DNA of 64,000 bases. It comes from Ruminococcus sp. (lineage in GTDB: Bacteria > Bacillota > Clostridia > Oscillospirales > Ruminococcaceae). Of this stretch, positions 26,296-34,337 are shown piece by piece; position 1 is the stretch's first letter; every line of letters begins with the position of its first letter. The stretch spans positions 54,507-118,506 of the forward strand of contig NZ_DXUU01000004.1 of the NCBI RefSeq assembly GCF_019417665.1. Reading direction: 5' to 3'. A program made the position numbers and the translations under genes. Under the pieces are notes generated by a model. The model searched no databases. It was given only the letters and a program-made list of their open reading frames with translations, and was not told where the DNA came from.

Positions 26296-27024
26296 TCACT
26301 TTTGGTCAAAATACTGGTTCAGCCCTGAAAAGATGGTAAATGCCACTTTCTGTTGATATTCCTCCGATTCCAGAAGGGCTGCCTCTTCCGGATTGGACAA
26401 AAAGCCGCATTCTACCATGACCGTGGGATTTTCGCTGAAATAGCATAAGTATAGTTCCTTGCCGCATAGCTTCACTTCTCGTGCGTTGTCTGGTTGAATT
26501 TGCGCCACAAAAGCGTTCTGCAAGGTCTGTGCCAGGGCACTGCTACCTTTCACATTGTCCGAATAGAACATCTGGGCACCGGAATATGCCGGGTCAGTGA
26601 ACTGGTTCTGATGGATGGAAATGCAGACGGCGTTGTCATATTTGTTGAACAGCGCCAGCCGATTGTCCATATCGGAGCTTTTCTGGTTGGCAACGCCTTC
26701 GATTCCTTCATCGTGAATGCTGCGGTCGGTGTCCCGTGTGACCTCTACCGTATAGCCCTCCATCTGCAGCATGTCACGGAGACTGAGGAGAATGTTCAGG
26801 TTGATGCCCTTTTCCGGGACGTCGTTCACAGAGGAACAGCCCCCATCCATACCGCCGTGTCCTGCATCTAAAATGATGATCGGTGTTTCCTTTTCCGGTG
26901 CAGACATTGTGCTCACTGCACGCTGGATCCGGGTACCGCCGAAATAAATTGCCGTCACACTGATACCGCTGGCAAGCAGTACAATGCCGGTTCGTTTTGC
27001 AATGGATTTCCAAGTCAGTTTCAT
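26296..27024 (-). CDS. cwlD: N-acetylmuramoyl-L-alanine amidase, CwlD-like (Amidase_3)
   Basis: A 242-aa exported amidase with one N-terminal membrane anchor (about residues 12-30). Amidase_3 zinc and catalytic motifs are IILDAGHGGMDGG, the Glu-containing region after it, SIHQNQF and MVECGFLSNPEEA. It cleaves the bond between muramic acid and the stem peptide. Single-domain amidases of this form act in spore cortex maturation (CwlD), fitting the sporulation genes elsewhere in the window; a general cell-wall role is possible. ATG 27024 follows AGGAGGG by seven bases. Confidence 0.88.
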   Translation of the reverse strand: MKLTWKSIAKRTGIVLLASGISVTAIYFGGTRIQRAVSTMSAPEKETPIIILDAGHGGMDGGCSSVNDVPEKGINLNILLSLRDMLQMEGYTVEVTRDTDRSIHDEGIEGVANQKSSDMDNRLALFNKYDNAVCISIHQNQFTDPAYSGAQMFYSDNVKGSSALAQTLQNAFVAQIQPDNAREVKLCGKELYLCYFSENPTVMVECGFLSNPEEAALLESEEYQQKVAFTIFSGLNQYFDQK

Positions 27025-27280
27025 ACCATTTCCCTCCTGCAAGCTGCCGGAATCCATCCGGCTTATCCTGCCTCATTGTATGAGACAGCAGGGGAGATTA
27101 TGTCTTTTCCCAGCTGTATTGGCTGTACAAAAACGCTTGCCACTCCTCCATTGGCATTCAGAGCGATGCGGGAAAAGTGAGTGCTGCCTTTATAGAATTT
27201 TTTTCGTATAGCCTAAAGACAATACCGCACAAAGTATGCCTGACGACTTTGCACTATTGCCTAAATTTTATCTCTATTGC

Positions 27281-27748
27281 TCAAAACCTTGTTAGCTGCC
27301 ATCTTACCCATGCTGTCTCCAGTACATCATAGATATACTGATTCGGCGTACCTTTTTCAAAATATTTCCGATTGTCACCGCCGAGCATCTCAACCACGAA
27401 TGCGCCGACCGCTCTGGAACGTGACTGTCCGGCATAGCAATGGATCAATAAAGTGTCTACAGACTTATGAGATTTGATGAAAGCTATAATTTGATCTGCC
27501 ATGTCATCAGTGAATAGGACAGCACCTTCGACCTCACGGACAATATCATCGAAATGGAGCGTAAGAACACCTTTGCAGTATTGATTCTCAGTGAACTGCA
27601 CCCCAAAGCCCTGCGTGTGAGAATCCTGAATGGAGATCACAGCATAGGTATCACTCCGTTCAACTTCTGCCTCCTGACCGAAGGGATAGTAGTGCTGCAT
27701 GACATATTCAAAAGCACCAAAAACGGATTTTACTAAGATACGTTTCAT
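27281..27748 (-). CDS. Protein-tyrosine-phosphatase-like protein
   Basis: A 155-aa cytoplasmic protein with the phosphatase loop HCYAGQSRSRA (Cys-x5-Arg) at about residues 103-113, preceded by DDMADQIIAFIKSHKSVDTLLI. The fold resembles compact tyrosine/dual-specificity phosphatases sometimes annotated as predicted protein tyrosine phosphatases of unknown target. Start ATG 27748 overlaps the cca stop as ATGA, which fixes it over the TTG at 27754. Translational coupling to cca suggests co-expression, but a role in tRNA metabolism is only a guess. Confidence 0.75.
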   Translation of the reverse strand: MKRILVKSVFGAFEYVMQHYYPFGQEAEVERSDTYAVISIQDSHTQGFGVQFTENQYCKGVLTLHFDDIVREVEGAVLFTDDMADQIIAFIKSHKSVDTLLIHCYAGQSRSRAVGAFVVEMLGGDNRKYFEKGTPNQYIYDVLETAWVRWQLTRF

Positions 27749-29109
27749 ATACAATCATCCTCTATATTTATTTTTAACACTTTTCTGGCATAGGCAAGGC
27801 TCTGTCGAAGTGCATTTTCCTTGTCACAGCCTGCCAGCCGCAGTTTATGGGCATACGCCAGAATCTCCGAAAACTGCTGACAGGGCTTGAGTCCTGCCTC
27901 GATCAGATCTTTGCCCATGACATACGGCTTTGCCATTATTTCCACAAATATCTCATAGCGCTGCATGAGAAATTTTTCTGTATTGTTGCGCTGAGGAATT
28001 TTCCCCAGACCGTCGCAAATACTCAACTGTATCAGATCAAATGGCTCCACAGCCCGATCTAACAGCTTATTGGTAGATTTCAGCCGTGATCCTGCACCTG
28101 CCATCATATTCGGCTGCATATGCAATTTTGTCATATTCAGGACATACTGCACCAGTTTCGTTTCCGATGTGATTCGATGGAGGAACTGCCGAACCAATGG
28201 CAACCCCTCTGTTTCATGACCGTAGGAGTGAATTATCCCGTCAACCTCTGTGGTGCAGACCGCCTTGCCAAAATCGTGGCACAAGGCAGACAACATAAAT
28301 CCCAGGGGATACCGCACCATGTTCCGTCTTTTCGCAGCTTCGTCCAGTACCATCATGGTATGTGTCCATGTGTCTCCCTCACGGTGATGCTCCCGATTCT
28401 GGGGGAGTCCGATAAGCGCTTGCAGTTCCGGAAACCAATATCCCAATTGCTCCATGTTTCTCAGTTCCTCAAAGAATACAGAGGGCTTGTCCGATTTCAA
28501 CAGAGCTTTTTCCATTTCCAGCATGACACGCTCCTTGGAGAGGGGAGATAAGTCAATGCTTCTGCAAAGTTCTGCCGTCTCCGCAGCAATTGAAAAATGA
28601 AATCTTGCGGCAAATTGCGCCGCCCTGAGTACTCGCAGGGGATCTTCTGTAAATGTGGTATCATCAATGTGGCGGAGTACCCCTTTCTGCAAATCCGCCT
28701 GACCGCCGAATTGGTCGGTGATCTCGCCTGTAAGGACGTTCTCCATCAGGGCATTGATGGTAAAATCTCTGCGTTTTGCCGCTTCATAAGTCCCCATAAA
28801 AGGGTCGGAAGTCACTGTAAAATCCCGGTGTCCAGTCCCGGTGCGTCTTTCTGTTCGGGGCAGGGCAATGTCAAGAGAATACCCTTTTAAGCCATAGATT
28901 CCGAAGCTTTTCCCGATTTTAATACATTCGCCTATGGAATCAAGGATCTGCTCCAGTGCTGCAGCATGGATACCATGGATCTCAATGTCGATGTCCTTGT
29001 TTTCCAGCTTAAGAAGCTTGTCCCTGACATAGCCGCCCACAAAATACACCGTTCCGCCCAGTTCGGCCGCCTTTTCGGCGATCGCCCTTGCGGCTTCCAT
29101 ATCTGTCAT
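27745..29109 (-). CDS. cca: CCA tRNA nucleotidyltransferase with HD domain
   Basis: A 454-aa class II nucleotidyltransferase that adds or repairs the 3' CCA of tRNAs. The head domain shows GGYVRDKLL, the metal pair DIDIEIHG and the RRDFTINAL motif. The C-terminal half carries an HD hydrolase region (HTMMVLDEAA, CHDFGKA), as in E. coli-type enzymes with phosphohydrolase activity. The two tRNA genes in this window already encode CCA, so repair may be the main job. It is translationally coupled to the phosphatase-like gene downstream. Confidence 0.93.
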   Translation of the reverse strand: MTDMEAARAIAEKAAELGGTVYFVGGYVRDKLLKLENKDIDIEIHGIHAAALEQILDSIGECIKIGKSFGIYGLKGYSLDIALPRTERRTGTGHRDFTVTSDPFMGTYEAAKRRDFTINALMENVLTGEITDQFGGQADLQKGVLRHIDDTTFTEDPLRVLRAAQFAARFHFSIAAETAELCRSIDLSPLSKERVMLEMEKALLKSDKPSVFFEELRNMEQLGYWFPELQALIGLPQNREHHREGDTWTHTMMVLDEAAKRRNMVRYPLGFMLSALCHDFGKAVCTTEVDGIIHSYGHETEGLPLVRQFLHRITSETKLVQYVLNMTKLHMQPNMMAGAGSRLKSTNKLLDRAVEPFDLIQLSICDGLGKIPQRNNTEKFLMQRYEIFVEIMAKPYVMGKDLIEAGLKPCQQFSEILAYAHKLRLAGCDKENALRQSLAYARKVLKINIEDDCI

Positions 29110-29226
29110 GGTCTCACCAACCCTTCATTTGTTGATAGCTTTTTAAGTATTATATCACATAGCGGTTATTTTTTCAATAACATTTGCCTTACCTGAAAGG
29201 GGAGGAGGGGATCATTGTATTGGTTA

Positions 29227-29290
29227 TATAAAAACACCCACCGTTCCATGTGCATCCAGAGCGATGCGGGAACTGTGGGTGTTGTTTTTA
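29227..29290 (-). terminator. folT terminator
   Basis: AACACCCAC/GTGGGTGTT plus GTTCC/GGGAAC form a long stem; A and T tracts lie on both sides. The loop CATCCAGAGCGATGC recurs in other terminator-like hairpins of the window (27146-27170, 48395-48410). Confidence 0.75.
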
Positions 29291-29335
29291 TTTCCGATCG
29301 GGAGTTATTGGTCGGTTTTTATTTCCAAATTGGAA

Positions 29336-29971
29336 TCAGCTCGCAGTGGTTCTGGAGACCGCACCCTTGCGGAAGATCATGCTGTATGCCTTTGCGGCAA
29401 TGGGCAGCAGGACGAAGAGCAAAGGCAGATCAATGGCGAACTCGATCATATTTTTTGCGATTCTTGCCACAATGGCAGAGCCATAAGCCTCCTGGGGAAT
29501 GAATCCATAGTGCAGATTCAGTTTTGTGTTGATCAGCAGATTGATGAGTACTACATCCAGCAGCCGTGCCACAATTGCCCGTAGAAACAGGGTAATGTCT
29601 GTAGATTTTCCGGTGCTGTTGTTGGTATACAGAATGCTGTGCTGGTTTGCCTTTTGATACAGGCAGATACCGTAGATCAGTCCCTGCAAACCGCCTACCA
29701 GAACATACATGGGTAGGAAACCGCCGTCCGGGTGTACCAGATAGCCCACGATATCGCAGGCGAACCCAGCCATCAGACCCATGCACGGACCAAACAGCAT
29801 ACCGATCACGGCGATGGCGAGAAATGCAAAGTTCAATTTCGCAAATGCAATGTCGATGGAAAAGGATTCGATGACCATGGAAATGGCAACGAACATTGCA
29901 GTGACCACCAGGCTGCGCACCTTGGTGAATTCCTTTGCGGATTCTGTGAAAATAGACAAAAAGCCTCTCAT
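29336..29971 (-). CDS. folT: ECF transporter S component, folate-specific (FolT)
   Basis: A 211-aa integral membrane protein with about six spans. The start FTKVRSLVVTAMFVAISMV and the segment AIAVIGMLFGPCMGLMAGFA are typical of ECF substrate-binding (S) components; GFACDIVGYL follows. Specificity for folate is inferred from the THF riboswitch directly upstream. S components dock with a shared energising module (EcfA/A'/T), which is not in this window. ATG 29971 is seven bases after AAGGAGG. It is the third gene after serC and serA on the same strand. Confidence 0.88.
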   Translation of the reverse strand: MRGFLSIFTESAKEFTKVRSLVVTAMFVAISMVIESFSIDIAFAKLNFAFLAIAVIGMLFGPCMGLMAGFACDIVGYLVHPDGGFLPMYVLVGGLQGLIYGICLYQKANQHSILYTNNSTGKSTDITLFLRAIVARLLDVVLINLLINTKLNLHYGFIPQEAYGSAIVARIAKNMIEFAIDLPLLFVLLPIAAKAYSMIFRKGAVSRTTAS

Positions 29972-29978
29972 GAAAAAA

Positions 29979-30056
29979 CCTCCTTCTGTCCCTTTGGGAC
30001 AGCACATAAAAATGATGCTTCGTGCACATAAGGAGTTTTTCTGAGAGACTTCTTAT
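29979..30056 (-). promoter_or_regulatory. Translational expression platform of the THF riboswitch
   Basis: Between aptamer and folT the transcript has an anti-Shine-Dalgarno run AAAAACTCCTT (30040-30030) complementary, with one bulge, to AAGGAGGTTTTT (29985-29974). A competing hairpin pairs CATAAGAAGT (30057-30048) with ACTCCTTATG over the same anti-SD. A 7-bp hairpin CTGTCCC-AAA-GGGACAG abuts the SD. These mutually exclusive pairings are what a translational on/off switch needs. Confidence 0.65.
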
Positions 30057-30058
30057 GA

Positions 30059-30183
30059 TGCATTCAGCGGGATGCGGAATCGGCACCGCAAGTGATACGA
30101 AGGGATTCGTATCACTTTTCGTTCCGGCAGCAACTCCCCGTCTGCCGGACACTTAACGCACCGTTTCCTACTCTGGAAATGCA
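30059..30183 (-). ncRNA. Tetrahydrofolate (THF) riboswitch aptamer
   Basis: On the minus strand the conserved THF-aptamer blocks appear in order: AGAGTAGG, then GCGTTAAGTGT, a variable stem (CCGGCAG...CTGCCGG), AACGAA, a second stem (AAGTGATACGAA...TTCGTATCACTT), and GCGGTGCCG...GCATCCCGCTGA. P1 is closed by TGCATT (30183-30178) with AATGCA (30064-30059). It lies upstream of folT, the classic genetic location of this class (Rfam RF01831, from memory). Confidence 0.9.
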
Positions 30184-30229
30184 ATCTATTTTGTTTCGGT
30201 TTCCCGAATAGATGCCGTAAAATGAAAAA

Positions 30230-31390
30230 TTACTTGGCAATCACACGGACACGCAGTACGCCGTCAATGGCATTCAGTGCGTCAACCATAGCATCAGTAA
30301 CGCCATCGATGTCCAGGATCGTGTAAGCATAGTCATTCTTGCTGGTGTTCAGCATATTTTCAATATTTGCACCAGTTTCGCCAATCACAGTTGTCATAGC
30401 GGAGATCATTGCCGGAACATTCCGGTGGATGACGCAGACCTTGGTGTATACGGTCTGGAGCTGTGCATTGGGCAGGTTTACGCTGTTGCGGATGTCACCC
30501 TGTTCCAGATAAGCCATCAGCTCATCGGCTGCCATGCTTGCGCAGTTGTCCTCACTCTCCGGGGTAGAAGCACCCAGATGGGGTGTTGCGATAATACCCT
30601 TTGCATTGCAGGTCTTTGCGTTGGGGAAATCTGTGCAGTAATAGGAAACCTTGCCGCTTTCCAGCGCTGCGATCATATCGTCATCGTTTACCAGTTCGCC
30701 GCGGGCGTAGTTGAGAACACGGACGCCGTCTTTCATCTTGGCGATGGTCTCCGCATTGATCATGCCCTTGGTGTCTGCGTTGTAGGGGACATGGATGGTC
30801 AGATAATCTGCCGCAGCAAAGACATCATCCTGGGTATTGACAACCGTGACAGCCGGATTCAGGCGCAGCGCTGCACCTACGGACAGGAACGGGTCAGTAC
30901 CTACGACCTTCATGCCCAGTGCAACGGCAGCATTTGCCACCAGTGCGCCGATAGCACCCAGACCGATGATGCCCAGGGTCTTGGCCTTGATCTCCGGGCC
31001 GGCAAACTGGCTCTTGCCCTTTTCTACCTGCTTTGCCACAGGTGTCTCGCCGTCTTTCAGTTCAGAAGCCCATGCGATGGACTCCGGGATCTTACGGGAG
31101 GACAGCAGCAGACCGGTCAGTACCAGTTCCTTGACGGCATTGGCATTGGCGCCCGGTGTGTTGAATACACAGATGCCAGCCTCAGCGCAGCGGTCCAGAG
31201 GAATATTGTTGACGCCGGCGCCGGCACGTGCAATGGCTTTTAGATTATCGCTGAATTCGGTTTCATGAAGCGAAGCACTGCGCACCAGAATAGCATCCGG
31301 ATTTTCTGCGGTGTCAGTCACCGTATAGTTTGCATCAAAACGGTCTGTACCCGCCTTGGAAATTTTATTGAGTGTCTGAATGGTATACAT
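30230..31390 (-). CDS. serA: D-3-phosphoglycerate dehydrogenase
   Basis: A 386-aa NAD-dependent dehydrogenase, first step of serine synthesis. It has the hydroxyacid dehydrogenase fold with ARAGAGVNNIPLD, the NAD loop LGIIGLGAIGALVA and the catalytic region ATPHLGASTPESEDN. A C-terminal ACT-like domain of about 70 residues (from about 320) could bind serine for feedback. The start at 31390 lies 19 bp after the serC stop; the longer frame to 31429 would overlap serC. serC-serA form one operon. Confidence 0.93.
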   Translation of the reverse strand: MYTIQTLNKISKAGTDRFDANYTVTDTAENPDAILVRSASLHETEFSDNLKAIARAGAGVNNIPLDRCAEAGICVFNTPGANANAVKELVLTGLLLSSRKIPESIAWASELKDGETPVAKQVEKGKSQFAGPEIKAKTLGIIGLGAIGALVANAAVALGMKVVGTDPFLSVGAALRLNPAVTVVNTQDDVFAAADYLTIHVPYNADTKGMINAETIAKMKDGVRVLNYARGELVNDDDMIAALESGKVSYYCTDFPNAKTCNAKGIIATPHLGASTPESEDNCASMAADELMAYLEQGDIRNSVNLPNAQLQTVYTKVCVIHRNVPAMISAMTTVIGETGANIENMLNTSKNDYAYTILDIDGVTDAMVDALNAIDGVLRVRVIAK

Positions 31391-31409
31391 AATAAATGAT
31401 GTCCTTTCC

Positions 31410-32495
31410 TCAGGCGTTATTCGCCTCAAACTGACGCATGAATTCTACCAGCTTTTCTACGCCTTCGATCGGCATAGCGTTGTAAATGGAGGCACGCATA
31501 CCGCCTACCGAGCGGTGTCCCTTCAGGTTTACAAAGCCGGCAGCAGCAGCTTCTTTGACGAATTTTGCATCCAGATCCTTGTCACCGGTGACAAAGGGAA
31601 CATTCATGAGTGAACGGTCTTCCTTGCGGACAGTACCCTTGAACAGCTTGCTCTCGTCCAGGAAATCGTACAGGATCTTTGCTTTTGCAATATTGTGCTT
31701 CTGCATCGCTTCCAGACCGCCCATTTTCTTGATCCACTTGAATACCTTGCCGCAGATGTAAATGCCATAGCACGGTGGTGTATTGTACAGGGAATTGGCG
31801 TCTGCCTGGGTTTTCCATGCCAGCATGGTAGGTGTATTTTCAATAGGAGTAGTCTCCGGAATGAGATCCTCCCGGATGATCATGATCACAACGCCTGCCG
31901 GACCAATGTTCTTCTGTACGCCGCCCCAAATGACGCCGTATTTGGAGACATCCACCGGCTCACTCAGGAAGCAGGAGGAAACGTCAGCCACCAGAGGCTT
32001 GCCCTTGGTGTTGGGCAATGTCTTGAACTTTGTGCCGTAGATGGTGTTGTTTTCGCAGATATAAACATAGTCCGCATCATCGTCAATGGGCAGGTCGGAG
32101 CAGTCCGGAATATAGGAGAAGGTTTCGTCTTCAGAGGTGGCAATCTTCACAGCTTTGCCGTACTTCTGTGCCTCCTGATATGCCTTTTTTGCCCACTGAC
32201 CAGTGACAATATAATCTGCCACACCGTTTTTCATCAAGTTCATGGGGATAGCAGCAAACTGCTGAGACGCACCGCCCTGTAAAAACAGGACACGGTAATT
32301 GTCCGGGATGCCCATGAGGTCACGCAGATCCTGTTCTGCGGTCTTGATGATCTCATCAAAAGCAGCGGAACGGTGGCTCATTTCCATAACGGACATGCCG
32401 GTGCCATGATAGTCCAGCATTTCTTCTGCTGCTTCACGCAGAACTTCTTCCGGCAGAACTGCCGGGCCTGCGCTGAAATTATATACTCTGTTCAT
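31410..32495 (-). CDS. serC: Phosphoserine aminotransferase
   Basis: A 361-aa class V aminotransferase, second step of serine synthesis. The start MNRVYNFSAGPAVLPEEVL is diagnostic; the PLP lysine is in WGGVQKNIGPAG at about residue 195, and GHRSVGGMRASIYNAM is the family C-terminal motif. ATG 32495 follows AGGAGGG. It is transcribed from a consensus promoter, together with serA and possibly folT. Confidence 0.95.
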   Translation of the reverse strand: MNRVYNFSAGPAVLPEEVLREAAEEMLDYHGTGMSVMEMSHRSAAFDEIIKTAEQDLRDLMGIPDNYRVLFLQGGASQQFAAIPMNLMKNGVADYIVTGQWAKKAYQEAQKYGKAVKIATSEDETFSYIPDCSDLPIDDDADYVYICENNTIYGTKFKTLPNTKGKPLVADVSSCFLSEPVDVSKYGVIWGGVQKNIGPAGVVIMIIREDLIPETTPIENTPTMLAWKTQADANSLYNTPPCYGIYICGKVFKWIKKMGGLEAMQKHNIAKAKILYDFLDESKLFKGTVRKEDRSLMNVPFVTGDKDLDAKFVKEAAAAGFVNLKGHRSVGGMRASIYNAMPIEGVEKLVEFMRQFEANNA

Positions 32496-32574
32496 TGCTT
32501 GGTACCCTCCTGCAAGACATGCGGAATGCCTTGAAAAATGATTCAAAATAGAGCCGTTCGACACGGTACTTTTT

Positions 32575-32603
32575 ATTATACGCTTTTTCCGGAGAATTGT
32601 CAA
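32575..32603 (-). promoter_or_regulatory. serC-serA promoter
   Basis: TTGACA (32603-32598), 17 bp, TATAAT (32580-32575): a perfect sigma-A promoter 80 bp before serC. Confidence 0.85.
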
Positions 32604-32676
32604 GGTATTGCCGGAATTTTGCCACGAAAAACATATGACATACCGTAATACTTTTGGAGATAAAGCGAAAGAAACT

Positions 32677-32858
32677 GTAGGGGCGAACTTTGTTCGCCCG
32701 AAAATCCCTCGAAATTACGTGGTGGGCGAACAAAGTTCGCCCCTACAATGTGTTTGAACAAAAAGTAAAGTTTTAATTGTGATAACGTACTACATTGTGT
32801 TATTTTTACACAGTTTCACCTATATAAAAATTGCGGGCGAACACAAGTCCGCCCTGCA
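32677..32858. repeat. Inverted pair of GTAGGGGCG repeats plus a third copy
   Basis: GTAGGGGCGAACTTTGTTCG (from 32678) faces its near-perfect complement ending CGCCCCTAC at 32747, giving nested palindromes. A third, diverged copy (GCGGGCGAAC...CCGCCC) lies at 32832-32858. With the serC promoter they make up the 383-bp gap; no gene is seen. Confidence 0.75.
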
Positions 32859-32878
32859 TTTTATGATAGTTCTGTCAC

Positions 32879-33550
32879 TTATCCCAGAATACGATATCCA
32901 TCGTCACGTTCCACTACCAGCAGTTCCAGATCCGATAGAATGGTGACATCATTTCCGTCTCCGTCTTTGCCGGTCATAGTCACTGCAATGTCGTAGATCG
33001 CAGCAGCTTCTTTTTGAAGCTGTGCGGTAAATTCCTCGCCGAATGCCTGACTGTAGGCGTTCAGATATTCTGCTACAAAATCAGTGTCCTCTTCGAAATT
33101 TTCAGCCAGCACCTCGTCTGCCTGGGCAAATTCCATATCAGTAATGGTAAAATCGTCTGTGCCGGCATAGCTCACCAGGGTCTGGTGATACTGTTCCAAC
33201 CCTGTCTCCATGCCATAGCCGTATTCTTCCTGGAGGAATGCCTCCATGGATTCCTGATACAGAGGGTCGATCTGTTCCAGATATAAGTTATAATTCTGGG
33301 TGTCAATGGCGTAGAAGTACATAGCGATGGTTTTCGCCATATCATCCGGTATCTTTTCGCTTTCATAGGTCAGACTGTAGTCCATGTCTTCCGGGTTGGA
33401 CTCGGTGACGGTATAGGAATCTTCCGTACTGTTTTCTGCGGAAGTACCAGAAGCATTAGAAGTGTCATCATTTTTTTCGCATCCGGCAAAGGATGTCAGC
33501 ATCATGCCGGCGAGGAGAAGTGTCAGAGAAGTGTTCCAGATGGATTTCAT
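32879..33550 (-). CDS. Hypothetical lipoprotein
   Basis: A 223-aa lipoprotein with signal peptide and lipobox SFAGC (Cys at about 24), then an acidic Asn/Ser/Thr-rich linker (residues 25-55) and a mostly helical domain. The domain has DYSLTYESEKIPDDMAKTIA and NYNLYLEQIDPLYQESMEAF, reminiscent of small NTF2-like or DUF-type exported domains, but I do not recognise it. AAAGGA precedes ATG 33550. It lies 20 bp behind an LRR lipoprotein on the same strand, so both may share a transcript. Confidence 0.65.
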   Translation of the reverse strand: MKSIWNTSLTLLLAGMMLTSFAGCEKNDDTSNASGTSAENSTEDSYTVTESNPEDMDYSLTYESEKIPDDMAKTIAMYFYAIDTQNYNLYLEQIDPLYQESMEAFLQEEYGYGMETGLEQYHQTLVSYAGTDDFTITDMEFAQADEVLAENFEEDTDFVAEYLNAYSQAFGEEFTAQLQKEAAAIYDIAVTMTGKDGDGNDVTILSDLELLVVERDDGYRILG

Positions 33551-33570
33551 AAATGGTGATCCTTTCTGCA

Positions 33571-34263
33571 TCAGGAAAGAGCCTGTGTTGCGATGCCATT
33601 TGCTGATGCCCAACTCTCAATGGCAGAGCCGGACGGGCAGGTGATGGTGACGTTCAGCGGTTCTGCACCCTCAATAATTCCCCATCTGTCATATTCCAGC
33701 GCACTGTTTGCAATGGTCAGGTCGGTGAGGCTGCCGCAGCCGGTGAAGGCTTCTTCCATCACAGCGGAAACAGTTTCCGGCAGGGAAATGGCAGTCAGCA
33801 TCGAGCAGCCAGCAAATGCTGCACGGTCGATCCGGGAAACAGTCTCCGGAATGGCAACGGTGGTCAACGAACCGCAGTCCATAAATGCACCCTCACCAAT
33901 GGCAGTCAGCCCATTGGGCAGAGTCACGCTGGTGATATCCCAGTTCGCCTCAAAGGCGTGGTTTTCGATGGCGGAGACCACATAGCCGTCAATGGTCGCC
34001 GGCACATTCAGTGCGGTTTCCGAGCCGGAATAGCCGGTGATAGAAATGGTGCCGTCATCGTTCATCTGATAGCTGAAAGCATTGGTCTGCGCAGTATTTT
34101 CTGCTTCTGTAGCAGTGTTGTTTTCTTCCTGAGCCTGTGTTACCGAGCCGGGAGAAGACGTACCGGTGCTGTTTCCATCCTGTTCGCCGCAGCCAGTGGC
34201 GGTCAGGGCAAAGGCTGCGGTCAGAAGAGCAGCCCAAAGTGTCTTTTTCAGAAATTGTCTCAT
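33571..34263 (-). CDS. LRR (BspA-like) lipoprotein
   Basis: A 230-aa surface lipoprotein with lipobox TATGC (Cys about 25), an acidic linker, a YQMNDDGTISITGYSGSE start module and about four LRR_5 repeats (for example SLTTVAIPETVSRIDRAAF). No dockerin is present; the protein is anchored by lipid instead. It is transcribed ahead of the hypothetical lipoprotein. ATG 34263 follows GAGAGGAAC. Probable role: surface binding; target unknown. Confidence 0.85.
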   Translation of the reverse strand: MRQFLKKTLWAALLTAAFALTATGCGEQDGNSTGTSSPGSVTQAQEENNTATEAENTAQTNAFSYQMNDDGTISITGYSGSETALNVPATIDGYVVSAIENHAFEANWDITSVTLPNGLTAIGEGAFMDCGSLTTVAIPETVSRIDRAAFAGCSMLTAISLPETVSAVMEEAFTGCGSLTDLTIANSALEYDRWGIIEGAEPLNVTITCPSGSAIESWASANGIATQALS

Positions 34264-34337
34264 ATTGTTCGTTCCTCTCTGGTATACAGCGGTAAGGCAG
34301 TACCGCTGCAATCGGGCAGGAGCGGCATGGCAGCCGC

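Noticed and set aside
32496..32878. Serine T-box leader upstream of serC
   Set aside because: No T-box sequence or antiterminator is found; the promoter lies only 80 bp from serC and the rest is palindromic repeats.
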